A stretch of DNA of 64,000 nucleotides from Filosporella fistucella (taxonomy: Eukaryota > Ascomycota > Leotiomycetes > Helotiales), in NCBI GenBank assembly GCA_030077755.1, contig JAQJZZ010000008.1, positions 2,046,001-2,110,000 of the forward strand, in the 5' to 3' direction. Both the position numbers and the translations under genes were made by a program. Numbering within the stretch: position 1 is the stretch's first letter; each line of letters starts with the position of its first letter. Under the pieces are notes generated by a model that saw only the letters and a list, made by a program, of their open reading frames with translations, was not told where the DNA came from and ran no database searches. Below are positions 1 to 11,725 of this stretch, in pieces.

Positions 1-1026
1 CCTTCATATGAGATTGTTGATCCTGTCGAAAATATTTCATCTTCGGATGGTTCAAGCAAAGAATCTAAAATTGAACCTTCAAATTCACTGTCAACGGCGC
101 AACCTACCGGACCTCTAGAACCATCAAGAATTACCTCACGACGACATAGTGAGTCACGAAGCGCATCCTCCGGACGAGCATCTATAGAATCTCAACGAAT
201 CACACAACGACGGCCACTCATAAACACTGCTCGTCCCAAGACTGCCGCGGAAGATCTGCGACGCATCCAACAAGAGGCTGGTGTGGAAGATTCCACATTG
301 GACGATTTTCAAACTCAGGTCTCCCATGACAGCGCGTTAGTAGCCACAGGGAGAGATACTCGCGATCCTCTTCTCGATCTGGATTATGACGACGAAGATT
401 TACTGCTATCCGTGACCGAAAGGGAAAGGAGGATTGAGCGGATTCTCTTGGCTAGAATGGAGCAGCGTCTCAGAAATACCTCTTCGAGTATTCGTGATGC
501 CAGGCATGGCATTGAGCGCATATTGGATCATGAAGTTGCAAGTGGACCACGCAAAGCAAAAGACGACCCACATGCCCTCACTTTCAGCGTTCAGCTGAAT
601 CTGCCTCGTCTTTGGATCAATTATCCCGAAGCTACCCCGCGGGGTCGTTTTGGCCGTCTCTGGAGCAGGAATTGGAAGTTCACCTGGTTGGGGTTTATCA
701 TTGCTCTGTTCGTAGGATGGTATATTGCCGAAAGCGCCATGTGCGAAGCATTTTGCCATCCTATCAACTCAAGTACAAACGATTGGTCGCCTTCAGATCC
801 GTTTTTTCCTTGGGCCATTCCTACAAAATTGGACCAGTGGACCGGAGAGATTGTGAGCACTGCTGCTGTAACTGTGGGAGAGGCTTTGCATGAATGGTAT
901 GACCCGGGTTACAAGAAGAGGCCAATATGGAATCCCTGGTGGGGCTATAGAGGAGGGCCGATTGGCATCCAAAGGCCACCGGTCACAAACACTTTTAATG
1001 ATGACGAGATATGGAATGACGATTGA
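1..1026 (+). CDS. 3' part of a single-pass membrane protein gene, function unknown
   Basis: The reading frame is open from base 1 to the stop at 1024-1026, so the gene begins upstream of the window; 341 residues are visible. The first ATG inside the window (283) is probably internal, because the Ser/Arg-rich sequence before it is continuous and looks coding. The visible part has a polar Ser/Arg-rich segment, a charged region with a likely helix (RERRIERILLARMEQRL), then one hydrophobic segment (WLGFIIALFVGWYIA) followed by a Trp/Pro-rich C-terminal tail of about 100 residues containing several Cys and Trp. It ends 299 bases before the convergent 3' end of the next gene. I do not recognise the family. 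The arrangement (long soluble N-terminus, one membrane span, short tail) would suit a nuclear-envelope or ER protein, but that is only inference. Confidence 0.75.
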   Translation, partial: PSYEIVDPVENISSSDGSSKESKIEPSNSLSTAQPTGPLEPSRITSRRHSESRSASSGRASIESQRITQRRPLINTARPKTAAEDLRRIQQEAGVEDSTLDDFQTQVSHDSALVATGRDTRDPLLDLDYDDEDLLLSVTERERRIERILLARMEQRLRNTSSSIRDARHGIERILDHEVASGPRKAKDDPHALTFSVQLNLPRLWINYPEATPRGRFGRLWSRNWKFTWLGFIIALFVGWYIAESAMCEAFCHPINSSTNDWSPSDPFFPWAIPTKLDQWTGEIVSTAAVTVGEALHEWYDPGYKKRPIWNPWWGYRGGPIGIQRPPVTNTFNDDEIWNDD

Positions 1027-1325
1027 TGAATGTGAGGAGTTGGAGTATAAACGGTTGGGATAGGACTAGGATTACAGGACACCGGGAAGGCGTTTGGCGC
1101 ATATACTTGATTTGAATTTGGATATGGATTACATGGAGGTTTTTGAAGAGGATAACTCAACCTCAGCATGGACAGGACCATTGTATTGTATTGTACATTT
1201 AGGCTTGAGGGTGGATGTGTCATTCGAAGTGTATAACTCTGACACGGATACCAATCTAAGTTCAGTCCTGAAAGGATCAAGTTCCAACTTCTGTGTGATC
1301 TATTCCAAACTCGAACCATAAGCTT

Positions 1326-2291
1326 TCAGGACAATTTACTCTTCTGAACCATCCAAAAAGCACCAAACGCAACAAGTGCCGCTCCTCCCAGTCCAACAAA
1401 CACTTTCCAACCCGTCTCCTTCATCCTCCTCAAATGATACCTCCTCGTCATCTCCTCAAACTCCTTCATAGCATTTCCCCTCGGGAACGGCATATCAGGG
1501 ATTTCCTTCCCCAAAAACTTACACAACTTCTCCCATCCATCACCCACCTCAAACACCAGCAATCTCTCTTCCTGTCCCTTACAGATCTCCTTCACCCTCT
1601 GCTCATGTTCCCTAAAAATTCTCTTTCCATTCTCCTTGAAATTTCCTTCCCATTGCACATCCCATATTCTCCACGCTTTGAAATGGAAGAGCCGGCCGGA
1701 GGGATGACATAGATTTATTAGTGTGAAGAGGAGAGAGTGGCGGGCTGCTTCTACAGAGTGGAGGACAGAGGTGTGCCAGGCGTCGATGGGTCGAGTGGTG
1801 AGTATTACTTTTGCGGAGGGGTAGGCTGATGCGAGGTCGGTGATAAAGAGGGAGGTGGGGAATTCGGTGGCTGCTGTGCAGTGGCCAAGGAGTTGGCTGC
1901 TTTGTGTGAGTAGATAATTTCCAGGTAGTTACATCGTTCTCTATAGATCACAATATATGTGATTGGTAGGGGTCATAACTCCCAATCTTCTCTGGTATAT
2001 TCTTTCCCTTTCCCAAAGTACTCGGCATCCAATGCTTCTTCCCACATAATTACATCTTCCGGGTTCCTAAAAGCGATGTCCATGCCGTGGTATACATCGC
2101 CATAACCTAGGATCTTGAGTGCTGCTCGCATTGCTACTTTTATTAGCACATGTCTTGAAGTTTATACGAAAAAAGTGATGTGAGAGCCTACAGTCTGTTC
2201 CTGTTCTACTAAGTCCTGGGACCAATACTTCAAGTGGGCGGTCTCTTTTGCAGCTCCTTCGATTAATATGTGTGACGATTGGATCTGTCAT
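1326..2291 (-). CDS. Sulfotransferase-like P-loop protein with C-terminal membrane anchor
   Basis: Three exons: 2291-2192, 2133-1980, 1896-1326; 274 residues. Introns have GTAGGC...GTAG (with a GCTAATA branch) and GTTATG...GCAG ends and restore the family motifs exactly: LVPGLSRTGTDS at the first join (the PAPS/P-loop-like region), then MRAALKILGYGDVYHG, and TREDWDQLLG at the second join. Later come AKVILTTRPIDAWHTSV and PFPRGNAM, typical of the fungal Sulfotransfer_4-type family often annotated as NAD-dependent epimerase or P-loop hydrolase. The last ~25 residues form one hydrophobic segment (VFVGLGGAALVAFGAFWMV) followed by KSKLS, so the protein is probably tail-anchored with the enzyme domain in the cytosol. 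The acceptor substrate is unknown. The start ATG at 2291 is the first in frame; the hydrophobic-looking open frame upstream of it (up to 2390) is not needed. Confidence 0.88.
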
Positions 2292-3489
2292 TTTACTTGT
2301 GGGATTGGATTTTTTCAGAAAAGATATTTTAAGTAAGAGTATTGAACGAAGACATCTAATTCTGGGATACTTATTTAGACATTGGGGCACGAGAAAGTGA
2401 GAAACTTGCAGAGAGGAAACTTGTTATATACCTGATTTCCCTTGGTCTTGCTGGAGAAATTCTTAACGTTTTATATGAATTGAACCTTGTACTTTATGCG
2501 GTCAGCTTTACCCCTTTTTCTGACAATAATATAATAGATCTTCTTGATAACGAGTGAGGGGAGGGAGAACCCGCTCGCTGACTTGCCACAATCCTTCTTC
2601 GCTCCCATTTGCCAGTGGGCTGACCTTGATGTTGTGGACCCTTGCATTAGCCTCTTCTCTTCTATCCGCGTATTTCGCGTTCGGGATGGATTGACGGATT
2701 GACAGATTTGGGAAGGATGGGAAAGACTACCTTGGAAGTTAGGCAATTGTAAAAATTGATAGGAGCAGATCTGTCAGCAGTAATATGATAAGGAATACTT
2801 ACAACTTCTTACAAATCGACTCATTTCACACCGAAGAATAACAAGTCACATTATCAAATAGAGAACATTTCGCAGTCATAAATCCCCAGATCAATTTCAT
2901 TCCGAGTTATGACCCTCCACTCAGTCTCCTAGGTTTTGAATACACATTTTCATGGACGAATGCACGCCTCGCCCACCATCGCATCAAGCCAAGCCAAATA
3001 CCAACGGTCTTTTGAATCTGCACAATCCTCAAAAAACCAGCTTGCAAAATACAGAAGCTTTAAAAAACGCGATTATTATCAAATTCCAATCCGCCCCCTT
3101 TCCATCCAGACCATGATAGACAAGAATGCAAAATTTTGCTTTTTTGACGTAGTTGTGGTTTGTTGCATGCATGCATGCATTTCGTTTCGATTTGCCCTCC
3201 CTGATGACTGCGAACAAAAAAAAACGAGAAACTATTTGAAAACAGAGTTGTGAGGCCTCTCCCCGGCTGTGTTAGGAAAAATTACAGACAGTTTGCGCCA
3301 AAGCATGATGGATGATGACCAATCGAGTTCAACTTAAATTCTTTCTTTCCCCAGTTCAATCGCGCATGAAAAGAGCAGCAGCAAAAAAGTAAAATTGTTG
3401 AAGGTGGTAGTAACACATTTGGTAAGAAATTACAACCTCAACTGACGAGGCGGTTTTCTACCAGACGTGTAGCTACAAATGTGGCCAAA
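2292..3489. other. Intergenic, promoter side of the sulfotransferase-like gene
   Basis: About 1.2 kb between the 5' end of the sulfotransferase-like gene and the 3' end of DEF1. Short open frames here (for example 2471-2746 and 2936-3253) show no recognisable family or splice-linked continuation. A small palindromic GCAT repeat lies at 3165-3180. I see nothing else I can support. Confidence 0.6.
3165..3180. repeat. (GCAT)4 tandem, self-complementary microsatellite
   Basis: Four perfect copies of GCAT in a row, which also form a 16-bp perfect palindrome. It lies about 310 bases beyond the DEF1 stop codon. Probably a chance microsatellite. Confidence 0.8.
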
Positions 3490-6400
3490 TTAGTGTCCGT
3501 AGTTTCCGCCCCATCCTCCGCGAGACTGGCTATTGCCGTAATAGTTTCCACCGAAACCTTGATAACCTCCATATTGGCTATTCTGGTGACCCTGGCCAGC
3601 TGCTTGGTGACCACCGGCACCACCTATGCCAGCACCATATTGACTACCGCCTTGGCTATGTAGCCCATGTCCTTGTTGGAGATGAGCTGGATATCCACCG
3701 TACCCAGCCTGTTGAGATTGTGGAGGAGGAAGTGCCGATCCAGGAGCAGTATTTGTTGCAGAACCTGGTCGGCCAGCTTGAGACAATGATGGGCTGGGAC
3801 CATTGGCAGTCTTCGACTCACCGAATGGCTTCAAATCATCACCAGAACCTGGCTGGTTTCCTTGTTGAGCACTGTAATGCTGTTGGTTCTGACCCTGGTA
3901 TGAAGATCCACGGCCAAATGCTTCATGTGCTCCGGCAAAGGAACCACTTCCTCCGAGAGCCTGCGGAGTTTGGGATGATTGAGCTGATCCAGCACGACCA
4001 TACTCAGATAAACCACCTCCCAAAGCACTATCACGACCGTGAAGAGAAGAAGCTCCAAAGCCTCCTGCAGCTGGGGAAGCAGCATGCTCGTATGGTGCGG
4101 CTGGGGACATACTGTAACCTTGGTATGGTTGATGAAGACCTCCCTTAGCGCCATACGGACCTCCAGGGTAGTTTCCTCCATACTGCTGATACTGGTTCAT
4201 ATACGCAGTGTAGTAGGGGCTGGAATAGTATGGGTGACCATATGGGTACTGTGGTTGTTGTTGGTGACCAGGTTGGGGTTGAGCACCTTGAGAAGCAGCT
4301 GGCTGTTGGCTTTGGGCAACTGGATTTGGTGTGGTGTGTCCGCTATTTTGACCCTCTCCAGCAGTCGCATAACGCGATTGGGGCTGTTGAGCGGCACTTT
4401 GTGGGAATTGAGATGAGTTTTCGCCTTGTGGACCACCATATCCACTGTAGGCTCGCTGCTGTGATGCGGGACCATCTTGTGTCTGACCTCCTTGTTGCAA
4501 ACCATACTGTTGGTTATAGTAGTTGTTGTTGTAAGCATTGCGTTGTTGAGGATCAGCTGTGTAGTAGGAAGAGAAATCATTGGGTGCAGAGGAGAAGGCA
4601 CCGGTTGGAGGCTGCTGTTGAGCTTGCGATTGTTGACTTGGATAGCCTTCAAAGGGGCTCTGAGCAGATGGAGCCTGTTGGCTAAAGGCATCGTATGGCT
4701 TTGGAGGAAGGGAAGACTCCTGAACACCAGCCTGTCCAAATCGGCCGTATTGGCTGCTGAACTGCGAGTTGCCTTGAGCACCTTGTTGAGCGGTAGCTTG
4801 GGCACTTGCAAGAGGGGCGGGCGAAGGAAGACCAGGAGCAGCAGTTGGGTGTGTAGCGGCGGGCAATCCGGCAGCTTGCTTGGGAGTTGGGAGAGTCTCG
4901 GGCACTGGTGCTGCTTGTTGCGGTGCAGGAGGAAGTGCAGCGCGGGGAGCAACTGGGGAGTGTTGAGGTGGCTGAGCACGAGTCTCGGCTTCTTCGCGGT
5001 CTCCATCAACGTCCTCGTCTCCAGATCCATTCAAGTTAAATGCGCCAAATTGGACAGCAGCTCTGTCAACCTCACGATTTCCTGGCATACGAACTGCCTC
5101 TTCTTGATCGAGGATGCGACGATTGTAGCTTGGGGTTCGGCCAGGGGTTCCAGTCGCCTTCAGGGCAGAAGCTTGGAATCCACTGGTTGGTGGAGGGCGG
5201 ATTGCTTGTGCTTGATTCTGTTGTAATGCTGAATATGGAGTGCCAGGCGCATTTCTAGCATCCCAAGAACTAGCAGCAGTGCTTGCAGCAGTTGCTGTAG
5301 GGGCAGGCGCAGAGGTGTCGGGGAGTTGTTCAAGATTATCTTCAGTGAGCTCATCCTTCGATGGTGTGATTGTAGGTTCAGGTTCTTCAATAGGAGCAGA
5401 TTCGACGGGAGTGACAACGACAGGTTCGATGGGGGTGGGTTCAGAGACAGGTTCTTCGAGCTCCTTTGCGGGTTCTTCAATGGGTTCTTCAACTTTGACC
5501 GGTTCCTTGGGCCTATGACGTTTGTCAGTATAATCATTCTCACAAAACTCGAGGGAGGCATACTTTTCAACTACCGGCTCAGGAGCTTTCTTTGGAGCAG
5601 GCGCAGGTTGCGCAAACATGCTTGCCCAGCTCTTTTTGACGCCATCTGGAATGATGCTTGAAGTAACCGCAGCAGCTTTAGCAACAGTTGACTCTCCTGC
5701 TGGTGCAGAAGATCCCCATCCCTCTTGAGCTGGCTTGGCAGTCTCAGCAGTAGTATTATCGCTGCTTTCAGCAGCAGGCTTTCCAGCGTCCCATGATGAA
5801 TCGCCAGAGGTAGTGGCATCCCATGCAGGCGAGTCAACAGTTGGAGTAGAGATCTCAACATTCTCCTTGCGTGAGCCATTGGTGTGTGCGGCAGAAGTTC
5901 CACGACCTCGTCCACCTCTACCTCGATCTGCGCCACGACCACGGCCTCCTCTGCCACTGTCAAATCCAGCTCGACCGCCGCGTGAGACTCGTGGAATGTT
6001 TGTGGAATCGCCGAAAGTTGTTACCGTGGTATCCTTTGCCTTGGACCGGGATCGATCTTTCTTGGTTTTTGAAACCTCGCCCCATTGAGAAATTGTACCT
6101 GTATCAATGCGATCAGTATTGAATTTGAGAGTATTGAAACGAGTTCAGGAGATCTAGTTCTGCAGTAGATGGATTTAAGGACGTACCATCGGTTATGCGA
6201 TCAACTGTGGTTTCCAGATCACCATCAGTCTCCTGGAGAGCGAAAACCACATCTTCGTCTGTCCAGTCTGGAAACATCTCCTTGATGGTAGCAACCTTGG
6301 ATCCATACTGCTTCTTCAACTGTCCTACCTCACTCTCATCTTCAATTGATGTAGTGGGAGCTGTGTCTGATTTGTCGCCATTGGTTGCGTGACCTCTTCC

Positions 6401-6490
6401 TCCGCGTCCCCCTCTGGACGAGAAACCTCCTCGGCCGCGAGCTGAGCCTCTGCCACGAGGCGCGGCAGTTCTTGGTTGTGCCTCAGACAT
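3490..6490 (-). CDS. DEF1: RNA polymerase II degradation factor DEF1-like, CUE domain and Gln-rich tail
   Basis: Two exons, 6490-6187 and 6098-3490, with a GTACGT...ACAG intron; 970 residues. The join gives DGTISQWGEV and keeps phase. The N-terminus is an Arg/Gly-rich stretch (RGRGSARGRGGF), followed at about residues 55-100 by a CUE domain (VATIKEMFPDWTDEDVVFAL...), a ubiquitin-binding fold. After a second RGG-rich patch and an acidic/Pro region comes a very long Gln/Gly/Tyr/Ser-rich low-complexity tail to the C-terminus. In yeast, Def1 promotes ubiquitination and degradation of stalled RNA polymerase II after DNA damage; its Q-rich tail is removed by the proteasome to let it enter the nucleus. 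The domain order and composition match that family. Long frames on the opposite strand and in other phases here are shadows created by the repetitive codons. Confidence 0.92.
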
Positions 6491-7749
6491 TGTATGTGCT
6501 GAGATTAATTGTGGTTGAAGGCAGACAGGAAAAAGAAGATGTGGAGAGGTTGTGTGTGGTGTAGGTAGGAGTTGGATGTAGGTCTTTGAGGTTGCGAAAG
6601 AAGAATGACGGAAAGTAAAGCGTCGACTCTTCGCGTAGCAGTTCAGCCCGCAAGGCAAATTTAGACCAGTATTCGAAGCGCGTCAGGGCGACCCAAAGTG
6701 AACTTTCGTTACACAAGGCTAGCAGCAAAACCAAGCGATGGAGGAAAATGAAAATCTTATTGACAAAGGCTTAATTTCTCGGACGCCGTCGAAAAAAATC
6801 TCATGAGAACTTGTAGACAAGGATGTGGTTTAGTCCCCTATTTTAAGGAGCTCAAGTAATGTGCCTGACGGGAGAGGGTCACAGTCACATGACCTAGATA
6901 GCCTCAACGATAGGTACCCAGAGACGAAGCTTGAAGTGGTACGATACGGCCCAACGACAACTCTGCATGCACATATTCCCCTCCGCAGATCTATCGGCAC
7001 GTACGATATCTGTCGCTCGCAATAACAACTGGGTTTGACGATAAAATTGGGCGAATTGGGACGAAGTGACGGCAAATTCGACAATCCGAGCCTCAGCGAG
7101 GCTACTACATGGTACGGCTAGGAATCAGCTGAGTACTGACTGAGAGCTTGGGGAGGGCAACCGAAGAATCGTCTGTACCATAGCAGGATCAATTTAGTCC
7201 TTGACCTTTGCAAAACGCAACCAGCATCTCCTCAGGGAATTTCTGAGTCACAACAAGCTGGTGGCAATAGCTTCGAAAGTTACACCTTCTACGGTTAGGA
7301 ATTACACTTTCAACTTCACACAGCAGCCAAATCTCCAAGCCTGATATAGTGTCAGATTAAAGACTGCGGAGGAAGATTTTTGGAGGTCAATATCGCGGCA
7401 ATCTGGTTGGCGGAAGTTTCAATTGATTCCATTTCAAGCCGCCCACGCAACTGATAGAATATTTTTTTCTGCCAATATCACTCTCTCGATAATACTCACA
7501 TCGCCAAGATCATACATCAAGTGTCACCGCCGGTCATATTCACAAAAACAACTCAGGCCATAGCTACCCCGCTATTTATTCTAAGGCTGATACTCTCGAC
7601 AAGCCGCGACATATCACGGCCATCGGACCGCCAGCTGTATTTGGAACGTCAAATTGGTATCAAAATAGACTTTTGTCCATTAGCGGATTCAAGAAGAGGG
7701 GTTCTATTCACCAAGCTGGCACTTCCGGACATCCTGTCGACTGTTAACC
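6491..7749. promoter_or_regulatory. Divergent intergenic region between DEF1 and the 7750 gene
   Basis: 1.26 kb separating two divergently transcribed genes, so it must hold both promoters and 5' UTRs. No specific factor site is supported. Short open frames here have no family resemblance. Confidence 0.55.
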
Positions 7750-9036
7750 ATGTTTCGACCATCTCAGACCCTTCTTTTCCGGCCAGTGCCAGCTCTCAAT
7801 AAACTCAAGATACACCAACCTCTTCCATTAACTCCTCGAGAATCGCAGCAACTTCTAAATATCCTCACTACCTCGTTTCGGCAACAACTAGAAAAAGAAC
7901 ATGCCGGGTTTCGTGTTGAAAAGGACATTCAGCCTTTTAATCAAACAAACGATGGGAAACCTAAAGCCCGGCGGGTTTCAATTTCAGACAGGAAGACAAA
8001 TGCTGCCGAACGGCATATACACTCTATGCTGACCAATCCACTTTTCAAAAACACCAATGCCTCGAAACGTGATAGTAGGCAAGACCCAATGGAGATTTTT
8101 GATCGAGCTGTGGCCAAGGGTATGATGAATACCCGCCATGCAGCAGCATGCTTGCAAGCCAAAAAACTGGAAATCGTACAATCGTCCAACCCTAGCATTC
8201 GTGATGGGATGCAAGCTTCAGGAGCCGGACTAAAAGTCCTGAAGTGGCTAAGTTCAAGTGGTACCGCAAACGACTTGAGATTCCTCAAGGAGGAGCCACT
8301 GAATTCCATATTATTGGAGTTCATGGTTGCAGAAAATTTACAAGACTTCGCCTGGACTTGGATTCGAATTGCTTTTGATGGCATTCCGAGAATCCCTCTG
8401 ATGCCTAGTTACGAGGCAATTGAAGCGAAGAAAGATGCCCTCCGACCCTTGATGTTACTACTGGCTGCCGAATCACCTTATGGAGCCTGCCTCGAAACTG
8501 CATACACGTCATTGCTCAAGGCTGCTGGGCTTCTCAAAGCTCTTTCAGAGAAAGAGATTCGAACTTTTCTCAAAGCTCCCTTGAGAAAATTACTAAACAA
8601 AACTATGAACGAACATGAGCAACATCCACCTTCATCGGAATCAACTTACGATGCATTTTCTCACTTGGCCAGTCTTGCTACATCTGATCAGTGGTATTCA
8701 CAAAGACTGACTGCCCACTTGTCAGTCTTACACCCTACCAAGCCTAGTGCAGATTCGGCAGTGGTATTCTTACGACAGGTGGATCGCTTATACCGTGCTG
8801 GAAAATTTTCTGAAGTGGCCGATCCGTCGCCCGATCAGTTCATATTACTGGGCCTTCATACCGCCAGCCTCCTGCAAGAAACGCAATGCTACAGTGATGC
8901 AGAATGGGTGATGGAATTTCTACGTAGAAACTATCCCAAACAGCTTGGTATTTCCGCGCCTGACAGTCAAATTCTGATGCAAGCAAAGGCGGATGCATCT
9001 AGTCTTGAGATCCTTGAAATGTTGGAGGCAGCTTGA
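7750..9036 (+). CDS. Conserved-looking protein of unknown function, possible mitochondrial targeting
   Basis: A single uninterrupted frame of 428 residues from the ATG at 7750. The first ~30 residues (MFRPSQTLLFRPVPALNKLK) are basic, lack acidic residues and could be a mitochondrial presequence. The rest is largely alpha-helical in character with repeated short Leu/Ala-rich helices (LKVLKWLSSSGTANDLRFL, ACLETAYTSLLKAAGLLKAL, QVDRLYRAGKFSEVA), suggestive of a helical-repeat (TPR/PPR-like) solenoid, but I see no diagnostic signature. No membrane span is evident. It is divergent from DEF1 and upstream of the TUDOR-domain gene with its own ~1.2 kb spacer. I do not recognise the family and do not assign a function. 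Confidence refers to it being a real gene; the frame is long, without in-frame intron signals, and its codons look like those of its neighbours. Confidence 0.8.
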   Translation: MFRPSQTLLFRPVPALNKLKIHQPLPLTPRESQQLLNILTTSFRQQLEKEHAGFRVEKDIQPFNQTNDGKPKARRVSISDRKTNAAERHIHSMLTNPLFKNTNASKRDSRQDPMEIFDRAVAKGMMNTRHAAACLQAKKLEIVQSSNPSIRDGMQASGAGLKVLKWLSSSGTANDLRFLKEEPLNSILLEFMVAENLQDFAWTWIRIAFDGIPRIPLMPSYEAIEAKKDALRPLMLLLAAESPYGACLETAYTSLLKAAGLLKALSEKEIRTFLKAPLRKLLNKTMNEHEQHPPSSESTYDAFSHLASLATSDQWYSQRLTAHLSVLHPTKPSADSAVVFLRQVDRLYRAGKFSEVADPSPDQFILLGLHTASLLQETQCYSDAEWVMEFLRRNYPKQLGISAPDSQILMQAKADASSLEILEMLEAA

Positions 9037-10198
9037 TATCTGATGGGCCACAGGAAATATGGGAGAGGGCTACGCAGTATCAGTGGGCATTGGGACGGCG
9101 TTTATGAGAGCATGGATCGTATATGGCGTTTGGCTATTCAGTTCAAGGGTAAACGCCCTGAACTGGCCATGAACTTGGCAAACAAGATATTCTCTAGTCA
9201 CCTGACCATATTTTCTGTTTTTCTGTATATACCAATTCATGAATTACGCTCAGTCGATCATGATGCAAATTAGCACTCCGTGTCTACTTTCAAACTTATT
9301 ATCGAAGCAGATATTTGTTTTTTGATATCTTGTATTTTATCATCACATTGTGGGAATTCGGTAATAGCCAAGTCTGGCTCTGCTTCGGGCTGTTTTGACT
9401 ACCGACGCGAATACAATGATGACGTTCCGAGTTCCTTGATTCAGAATACCGGCTGCTGATTCTTCCAATCCAGACAATTCTATCTTTGCAAGCACTTTCT
9501 AGCGAGTCGCACCAGCTTGGCTACAGTGTAAGTGATGTCTACCAAATTTTTACGGCATGCAAACGTCAAAGATGACCGAGACACACTCAACGCTCTTGGC
9601 TGCCAGCCACAGATGCGAGTCTGAGATCAACACCACTGCGAATATGAAGCAGATCAGAGTTTATTACCCTTGGAGTTTTACGGTTATATCTCTGTCTGGA
9701 TTGCGGTATATCGCCACAATATCAAGGTAAAGGAGGTATACATCATAAGGTGGTCCAGTGGCTGATCTAGTTGTGACCTGAGCATCAATGGAAATATCAA
9801 GAAGGAACCTTGAAACCAAGGCGCACCTGTTGCAACCTGATCCATGAGGTTCCCGCTCCCACCCCTGTCGTCCCCGCAAACGCCAATCAAGCGGATTCGC
9901 TGCTCTTGTGCGTCTCCAGCCCACTCTCAGCTGTGCCATTCGTGAATCCTATTGGTCCATCTGACCTCCATCCAGACTTCCCTGTTGTGTACCTCGATCT
10001 CTAATAGCTCGTGATTTCTAGCGTCAACCTCCTCTTCCAACGTCATTTCATCTCTTGCTCCCTCTCTTCCTCGTCGCAAGTCATCAATTTCATCTGCGCA
10101 TACATCTCAATTGGCTATTCTGAGTCGCGAATAACCCTTCATTATTCTCTGTTAATCAGATTCTCTTTTGCTCGATTATTTTTCGACGTCATACGATC
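9037..10198. other. Intergenic, upstream of the HVA1/TUDOR gene
   Basis: 1.16 kb. The part next to 10199 is pyrimidine-rich (TCTT/CTCTCTTCC tracts around 10020-10090), as is common in 5' UTRs of strongly expressed fungal genes. Small frames at 9043-9273 and 9664-9939 have no support. Confidence 0.5.
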
Positions 10199-11055
10199 AT
10201 GGCTGATAAAGTTCAAGAGGGAGACAAAGGTATGGAAGCTTTTATTATGCAAATTAAGCCCTCACAACTTGAATGGCAATTATCATCAAGTTGGCCGTTT
10301 GATTCAGACGATGAACCAAAATTGCAGCTTCAAGAAGTCTCTTGGTAGCTTTGCTTTTACCCGGCGCGTTCAAGCTTACGCCGATTTCATGTTTGTATCC
10401 CACAATCATCTCAATTACAACAACGCCATCAAGACCAGTCATCAAAATATCATTACTAACCCTAATCTTAGTCTCCTGGTCCTGGGGCGGTTCCAACCCA
10501 TCCGGCACAGCCGCAGAAGTCAAACCTGGAGAAGTAACTGTCGTCTCCCACCGCGGCAACGAAATCTCCAAGACAGGAACTGAAGATAACCCTGCCGTAC
10601 ACATCGAGCGCAGCGGTAATGATGTCGTGAAGACCGCAAAGGAACTCAACGTAGAGAAATCCGCACCATCTTCCTCTTCTAAGAACGAGAAAAAGGAAAC
10701 AAACGGCACCTCCTCCGATTCCAAGGACGATTCTAAAGACAAAGAAGTCGAAGCAAAAGACGCTAAAGACGACAACAAAGAGGAGGAGCCTCAAGCGGGT
10801 GATAAGCGGAAGGCAGATGAGAAAGCTGATGCTAAAGAGGAAAAGAAGGAGGAGAAGGTAGATGAGGACGCAGCTAAGAAACAGAAAACTAGTAATGGTA
10901 AAGCTGCCCCTGCTCCCGCGAATGGAGAGAAGAAGAAACCCGGACGGCCGAAGGGAGTTAGCAACGGCGAGAAGAAAGAGAAGAAGGAAAAGAAAGCGCC
11001 TGCTGTGGGCCAAGCTCAGAGGAAGACTAGAAGCCAAGGGAAGGTTGGAGAGTAA
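10199..11055 (+). CDS. HVA1-family TUDOR-domain protein with Lys/Glu-rich tail
   Basis: Two exons, 10199-10229 and 10472-11055, joined across a 242-base intron (GTATGG...ACTAAC...TTAG); 204 residues. Exon 1 encodes only MADKVQEGDK; the join makes GDKVSWSWGGSNPSGTAAEV, the start of the 'hypervirulence associated protein, TUDOR' domain (PF11160 type), which continues with GEVTVVSHRGNEISKTG and NPAVHIERSGNDVVK to about residue 70. The rest is low-complexity and very charged (Lys/Glu/Asp), with an AT-hook-like KKPGRPKG near residue 170, so nuclear and chromatin association is plausible. The molecular role of this family is poorly known. The tiny first exon means a start codon search in exon 2 alone would give a wrong N-terminus. 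Confidence 0.9.
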
Positions 11056-11725
11056 GTACTCCTTCGTTCTCACAGGACTGGATATAGGATCATTTTGGTG
11101 GATGGCTTTTTTGGTTTATGGTGCATGGGTCAAGGTGATGGGGTGGGGAAGGAAAAGGGTTTTGGCTGGTTTGCGCATGTGTATATATGGAATATGGATT
11201 TTAAAAGGCACATGCAATGATAACAGTAACAATTTGAAAATAAAAATAAAAGCTATTTATGTTTATGTCTAGTCTTCGCATGCGAGCTTTGTTTTATTAA
11301 CTGGACCGCGTACATTCTCGGTAGGTGAAGTTCTTCAGTCTGAACAACGAACCTTGATAGTCTTGTGCTGCGCAAATTAACGCTTCTTTCGAGTTTTCAT
11401 ACAAAAAGAAAATTTTTGTTGGTTCTCCGGTGCATCGAGTGAGCCAGGATTTAGCTGCCTTCTCTCCTCCATGCAACTCGCAATGAGTTCATAAGAAACA
11501 TCTGCCCAACAAACAGCAAGTCTCGAATTACTCCAATTTGGAGCTTACCCTGAGGCGAGCGCTTCGAAGATCCTACTCCTCAATTATATACTTCTGGCAA
11601 GAAGTACACGCGAAGCCTACACAATTCGAGGCTTTCAATCATGAATTCATCTGTTATGACAATCAATTTACATTGCCCAACCATCCCACTATCTAAATCC
11701 ACCATCAACTGTCTCTTCTCTCCGC
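11056..11725. other. Convergent 3' intergenic region
   Basis: 670 bases between two converging genes. An A/T-rich stretch with AATAAA-like hexamers lies near 11237-11250 (AAAATAAAAATAAAAGC), fitting a poly(A) signal for the TUDOR gene. Nothing else is evident. Confidence 0.5.

Noticed and set aside
4197..5226. Long open frames on both strands across the DEF1 tail
   Set aside because: They lie in other phases of a Gln-rich repeat region, where CAA/CAG codons rarely create stops; they have no family or start support.
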